From positions 27,206,061-27,270,060 of the forward strand of contig NC_056038.1 in assembly GCF_004379255.2 (NCBI RefSeq): 64,000 bases of DNA, written 5' to 3'. Source of the stretch: Salvia splendens. Lineage: Eukaryota; Streptophyta; Magnoliopsida; Lamiales; Lamiaceae. Position 1 is the first letter of the stretch. Each line of letters begins with the position of its first letter. The position numbers and the translations under genes were made by a program. The notes below the pieces were generated by a model. It was not told the origin of the DNA and did not search any database. It saw only the letters and a list, made by a program, of their open reading frames with translations. Positions 58,307 through 64,000 of this stretch are shown here, piece by piece.

Positions 58307-60700
58307 ATATTATTGTTTTAAGCTGATATTTTAAAACGGTTGATAATAATAATTTAGAGTATAATTTTTTGAATAGTTATTTAATTCTTTTTTTATTTGT
58401 TTTGCAAGGGTTGCTATTTGAGGAGAGCATGAATCACAACAATGGATTACTCTACACTTCGGTGCAAGATACAATCAAATATGCTCCGTAGAGCGTGGGT
58501 GAGATATAAAGTTCAATGGTGATAGCTCTCTGGTTTTTTTTAGTTTAGTTTTTCCCCCTCCTTAGAGCTGAAGTTTTACTCGGTAGAGCTTAAGCTTAAT
58601 TCTTTTTTTTTTCTCTTTGTTTTAATGTTTTTTCTGAAATCCGTTTTTATACAAACAAAAAAAAAAATCCTTTTTTTTCTTTTTCTTTCTCTTAGTCTTT
58701 TTCAAAAAAATTGTAAAAAAAAGAACCTCCTTCCCCTGTGTATATTTTATTTTCTCCTCAGAATTCACACATACTCTTCAAATTCACATTACTTAATCAA
58801 ATTCTTTGGATTGTGCTCTACTGTCAACCAACACAAGGTATATATTCTTCTTATAATTTCTGTTCTTTGAACTTGAATTCTTTCATTGAATGACATTGTG
58901 GTTGATATGTATTGGTAGTTTGGATTGGAGTTTGATGAGCAATGATGAATTTGTATGTTTTGGTGTTTTTGGAATTAATTACTGTCGGAGGTGCTTGAGT
59001 ATTTTTTATCTTTGTGGGTAAAAATTGAATATCACTTTGATTTGATTGTTGATACACATAGTTCATGTTCATAGCATTGCGAGGCTATTTTATCTTGCAT
59101 GAATTGTGTATATTTAGAGCTTAATTGTTTTGCTTGATCTTGGTCTATTATTGAAATTTTTTGCAATTAATTTGGGGGGGGGGGGGATAGAGAATATTAT
59201 AGGGATGAAAAATGATCATGTTAAGGTAGATAATTTGATTTGCATATTTTATGCCTTGATATGATTAAAGTTTGGGGGAGTTAGACACATATTTTGCATT
59301 GTACTCTACTATAATTTTCTTCATTCTGTGATCACATTGTGAAATTGTAGGTACAAAAGACATCCCAAAGGAATTCCCGAGAATAGGGGATAACTTATGA
59401 GCTTCAAAGAACGTCAAGCTAAAAACGTTAACCAAGTGCTTGTTGGGAGACAACCCAACATTGGTATCATTTTTTTTATTTAATTTTTGTTTTAGTTTAA
59501 TTTGTTTTCTTAGTTTACTCACGTCCCTACCGACTTTTCAAATTTATTCTTAATGTAGTTTTGAATAAGTTTGGGGGAATGAAGTGGTGGACCGTGAGTT
59601 TAGTTGTTTTTGTTAGTTTTTACTTTTATTTTTAATAAACTCGAGGTGAATTTTGTCATGAGCTTAACATAGAAAACTTAGAAATACTCATGTTTAGGGA
59701 CATCAGACCGAGTTGCCTATGATGAAAAGTTCGTTTATGTGTTGGTTGAGTTGACTTGATGCATTGATTTGAGAGTTTTGTGAAAAGGTGCACAATTAAT
59801 GAATTGCTTGTTTGTCATGAATCATGCTTATACCTTGTGAGACTTGAGCTATAAATTTCTTTCTTGTGTGATTTATCTGCAGTCATGTATTTGTTTCTAG
59901 AATGTGCTCCTAATCTGCCTAAGTCTATATAGTGTTTAAATGATAAAAGAGGACGTTAGGTCATCCTTCTTAGCTACTTTATATATCCTTTTTAATGACC
60001 TTATTTCAAAATATTTTCCTAATTAGCCACTTTGAGCCTTTAAAGCCTTTTTTCTTTGGAAGCTAAACAAAGGGGGAATATTCATACACTCTTGGGAAAG
60101 TTTAGTTTATATTTTATGAAAAGAGTTGGAGAGACAATGTAGAAAGAAAGTAGTGTGTTTAAATGTGAAAGTTGCATAGACATCTGTGGTTTGAAATATA
60201 AATTTGGCTGTGCATAAAAAAGAGGATGTACAAAAGAAAATAAAATAAAATAAATCGAGAAAAATAAATAGAGACAGAAGGAAGGAAAATCAAAGGAATT
60301 TAGGAAGTGAGAAGAAATCTGGACAAAGTCTAGAATTTACTGAGATTTGAATTGTTGGTGGAGTGCTATGTTTAATGTAGTAGAAATTGATCACTTTTGC
60401 TATGTTTGGGCTTAGCCACTTTTTAGCAATATTTCCTCACCTTATCAAAGAACCTACATTATAACCTAAAATAAAGATCTTTTGGATTTTTTATTTTAAT
60501 CACAAAAAGTAGAGGAGTGATTAGACTTTGAGTAAGCCCATGGTAAACTTTGCATGTTGCATGATCTGAGAGCATATATTATTTAGAATATACAATTTGA
60601 GAGTGAGTGATAAACACACTTCTAAACACTTGTAAGCGCATGCATGATAGGGCTCGTTCCAAGCATGGTTTTATGGTGGTTGTTACACTAATCGGGGCAT
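58307..60700 (+). mobile_element. Internal remnant of an Athila-like element
   Basis: No pol domains. At 59395-59470 the sequence cgtcaagctaaaaacgttaa, then gcttgttgggagacaaccca, is a hallmark stretch found after the polyprotein in plant Athila-type elements. Two purine tracts of aagtttgggggag type lie at 59268 and 59567. A run of 13 G residues is at 59174-59186. Most of the region is non-coding. Confidence 0.55.
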
Positions 60701-62233
60701 TAATATTAGAAAAAGTGGATGCTTAAGTGTGCAGGAGCTGAGAAGCAACAAAATGGCTAAGTGTTGGTGCGAATTGATGAAGTGGGGATAGAAACGGAAA
60801 AATTGCCCAGAATTAGAGCAAACTGATCAGGCGAAGGCAGACAGAGCGACTAGACCTGGCAACTGTGCGAGTTGATCAAGAGAAGTCGATATCAGAAAGT
60901 AGCAAAGGATGAGTCAGAAGAGAGAGAAAGAGGAGTGCCTTCTTGCGCAAGGGCATTAATGCCAAATCATGAGGGTCTTGCCCTAAGGATTGGTGCCCTA
61001 AGTCGTCCTATAATTAGAAGAAGAAATGAGGAAGAAATGATCACTTATTATCCATTCTCACCATCTCCTACGGAGAATCACACACCATTACTCTCCTTAT
61101 ATTAGCATGGAACAAGTAGGTTAGCAGTAGCCGGAGTTAGAGTTCTACCGCAGCAACACTCTTTTTCCTCGTCCTGGAAAAAGAGAGCTTAGTTTAAGAA
61201 GAGACTTGTTCGTTCATGTTTTGTTTAAGTCCCGAGGGGTTAATGCATTTGTTTACTCTGTTTTCTTCCATTTATTTCGAGATGTTTTGATGAATCCATG
61301 CTACTTTTGAGTTTCCTTTCAATTCGATCGTAATTTTTAAGTTTGTTTACATTTTCTCTTGCATCTAAAGTTTGATTGTTGTTTGAGTTGAATTGTTGGA
61401 GTTTTTGTTGGTTGAAATGGAGTTGTTGGTTAATGTTGGTTTGGATCTAGAATTTTCAGAGTTGGATTTTGATCTGGTTATGTTCGGTTGTGTTTGATGG
61501 TCGTTGATTGCTTAGATCTAGTGTCGTAATGTTCTGATTGTTGTTTGTTGTTCCAGATTTGGTCGTTCTTAGTTAGATTTAGGTCGATCTGAGTTTTACA
61601 TATGTTCGTTGCGTGAAATTAGAATAGGTACTGTTGATCTGCTTTAATTCCGTTCAATTTGCATGGATCTAGTTCAGATTTACTTTGTTTCCTATTTTGT
61701 GTTAGATGCACTGTTCAGATATACCATAGTTGCTTAGCTAGCTTATTTTAGCTGTTTGGAGAAGAAGAAGACCGTAGTTAGTTAGAATCATTGTCTCTGT
61801 CTCCTTTTCATGCTTTTCAGCTTTACTGTAGTGCGACGCTTGAGTCAGTGGTCCAGATTTACTTTATGCAGTGTACTGTTAAGATGTCGAATTTAGTTAA
61901 TCAGTTTGTATTAGAATTAGAGTTGTAAGCATGAGTCTAGTTTTGTTTAACTTGATCAGTTTAGAAAAGTAATCTTAACCCCTTTGAAGCGTGGCAGAGC
62001 CAACCCCCAAATGTCTCAAATACAGTCAAAACACCTTCATCCCTGTGGGATTGGACCCTTACTTGCCTTTACTAGTTAATAGTATTGTGGGTTAAGGTCT
62101 TGAAAAGACGAGTTTCGTTCTGTTCGCGCACCCAACGACAATTGATCAACGTATCTTGATCAGTCAGTGCTATTCTCTTGTGCTAAATTTGCGTGAACAT
62201 TAACAAATCTCTAACTCGTTATTCGACTTTTCA
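60701..62233 (+). mobile_element. 5' LTR and leader of a Gypsy (Athila/Tat-type) element, left boundary uncertain
   Basis: Ends ...gacttttca directly before an intact primer-binding site. The body is rich in gatctagtt / gtttgatt repeats and shares its terminal block with 50690-51595. The left terminus was not found, so the start coordinate is approximate. Confidence 0.55.
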
Positions 62234-62235
62234 AA

Positions 62236-62253
62236 TGGCGCCGTTGCCGGGGA
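62236..62253 (+). promoter_or_regulatory. Primer-binding site, tRNA-Asp type
   Basis: TGGCGCCGTTGCCGGGGA, the standard site of Athila/Tat Gypsy elements, three bases after the LTR end. Confidence 0.9.
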
Positions 62254-62336
62254 TGAATGGCGTTATATGTGCATGTGTTTGAGATCTTTGGTGTATATAG
62301 TTTCAACTTAGTTTTATTTTATTTTCTCTACAGATT

Positions 62337-64000
62337 ATGAATAGAGACTTGAAGTTTGGACGCTGGAATAACCCTGCTCACCAGAGAGACACTGAGTCTA
62401 ATTGGAGGATCAGGGAAGGAGGGTTACCACCAGATCAGGGTTTAACACAGGCGAACCATCCCATTCGAGTTTAGAAGGTAAGGAGGATAGACTCCCGTTT
62501 ACCGAACCTAAGGAGAAAGTTGTTGCAGAGGAAAAGCCAGTCATAATGGCTGCCATATTGGACGACGATCCTGAAATTGGATCTCTGAATGCTCACCTGA
62601 GTGTTGAACCAGCCCAGGCCATTGTGGTAATCCAAGGGCAATCTAATATTGAGGTGAAAAATAATGTGTTAACCGTTATGCCTCATTTTTATGGGAGGAA
62701 ACAACCCATATGAATTTCTGCATGAGTTCTGTAAGCTCTGCGGAATACAGAAACGACCAAATGGGTCAACTGAGGAGGACTACCATTTACGAGCCATACC
62801 CTTCGCACTCATGGGAGAAGTGGATACCTGGTTCATGAGGCTGCCTCCCAATTCAATCAGGGTGTTGGCCGATTTGAGATCCCAATTCCTATTTTCCCCT
62901 CCACGAAGACGAATGCTCTGAAGAAGGAGATACACGGAGCCCATCAGGAGGGCGATGAGACTCTAAGTGAGTACTGGAGTAAGTTTAAAGCCTATGATAT
63001 ACCATGCACAACACTACTTAGGCGGATACCAACCAATGCAGCCAATGAGTAGCAAAGTGAGGATAAGATGGAGGCCAGGATTGATAAACTGGAAAAGGTT
63101 CTTTTGCAGGCTATGGAGAAAAATACCCAGCACACACCTGTTGAAAAAGCTAAAGTGGCATCAGGGTCAGAAGAGGTATACCCATACTGTAGCCCAACTG
63201 GAGAGGCTGAATATCCGGTACAGGTGAATGCAGTCGGAAGTTGGAATCAAAATGGAAGCTAGAATCCTGGGAAATAGAGGGATGCTCCTTGGAGAGATCA
63301 CCAAAATTTCCGGTGGTCTGATGCAAACCCAAATCCATCACCTCAATAGCCACCAGCTTATCAGCAGTAACCAGAGACGCATCCACAGTGGCAGAATAGA
63401 AACCAAGGGGCACATAATAACTAGAATATCAACCGGAACCCAGGGAATCAGGGGAACCAGCAGAACTAGCAGAACAAGAATCAGGACAATTAGGCTGTTT
63501 CATATGTTCCCACATCACAGAGGATATCAAGAAGGTAATCCCGGAACACAAAATCAGAACCATGGAAATCAAGGAACAGGAAACCACCAAAATCCCAACC
63601 AGGGAACATAGGAAAATTTCAATTTTAATCAAGGAAATTATCACCCTAATCATGGGTCAAGCTCGAGTTAGCCATTTCAGAGGCAGCCTAAACACATTGA
63701 TGAACTAGTAGGAGATCTGCTCAACGCCCAACAACATCTCCAGGGTAACATGTAATCTAACAATGATGAGGTACACCGATTGCAGGATGCTCAGATAGAA
63801 GAGAAGGTTGCCATGGACAAGTTGGCCAAACAACTATCTCAGATAGCCACCACACTGAACGAGATGCGTGGGAACGATGTGAAACTCCCAGCTACCGTCA
63901 AAATGCCAGACAAGGAAAACATTAGTCTGATTACTCTGAAATCTGGGAGAGAGTATAGCGGACCATAAACCGGGATGGTGTGAAGCCGTATTAAAGCAAG
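62337..64000 (+). pseudogene. Athila/Tat Gypsy gag, frameshifted, cut by window edge
   Basis: Starts MNRDLKFGRWNNPAHQRDTE after the primer-binding site. Gag blocks lie in different frames: NVLTVMPHFYGRK (to 62710), NPYEFLHEFCKLCGIQKRPN and TWFMRLPPNSIRV (62691-62921), a coiled block ARIDKLEKVLLQAMEKNT with the degenerate knuckle YPYCSPTGEAEYP (63068-63262), a Gln/Asn/Gly-rich linker, and MDKLAKQLSQIATTLNEMRG with MPDKENISLITLKSGREYSG near the end. Several frameshifts and stops (for example at 63669 and 63756) exclude a working gag. A deletion removes part of the middle (after EYWSKFK). Protease and later domains would lie beyond the window. Confidence 0.85.

Overview
This 64 kb window is nuclear DNA from a flowering plant. 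It has spliced eudicot genes (two cytochrome P450 loci, a SEUSS-like co-regulator, a BAG co-chaperone) set in AT-rich sequence full of Stowaway MITEs, PIF/Harbinger elements, MULEs and LTR retrotransposons. The look of the LTRs and MITEs suggests an asterid, perhaps Lamiales, but that is an impression and not a proof. I saw no bacterial, organellar, rRNA, tRNA or CRISPR features.

Layout. 1-533: LTR end fused to a Harbinger transposase tail. 1037-3052 (-): intact nine-exon CYP87-type P450. 3.2-8.7 kb: intergenic with MITEs and short tandem repeats. 8.7-12.1 kb: MULE-like element with FAR1-domain remnants, tandemly duplicated (1,174 bp period). 12.1-14.5 kb: Harbinger MITE and Stowaways. 14843-18576: three-LTR non-autonomous retroelement with two proline-rich gag-like ORFs and a perfect 5-bp target duplication. 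22.0-24.6 kb (-): dead CYP80/CYP76-like P450 with a Harbinger element in its coding exon. 25721-31209: LTR element (about 919-bp LTRs, perfect duplication) with a single unrecognised reading frame of about 937 codons instead of gag-pol. 32046-34034 and 35695-37662: two Harbinger elements with broken transposase genes. 40491-47410 (-): SEUSS-like gene with a probable 3.15-kb solo LTR in one intron. 47489-49891: Harbinger ORF1-type element with a nested long-TIR element. 53222-54286 (+): four-exon BAG gene. 55544-56371: Pack-MULE carrying a DUF579 methyltransferase fragment. About 57-64 kb: Athila/Tat-type Gypsy remnants, ending in a decayed gag that runs off the window.

The host genes do not look functionally linked: one P450, one transcriptional co-regulator, one Hsp70 co-factor, each apparently with its own promoter. 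The window is mainly a record of transposition: elements nested in elements, insertion into an exon and an intron, capture of a host exon, and non-autonomous retroelements with unusual coding capacity. Most dated breaks are nonsense changes of the kind expected from deamination of methylated cytosine (TGG to TAG/TGA, CAA to TAA).
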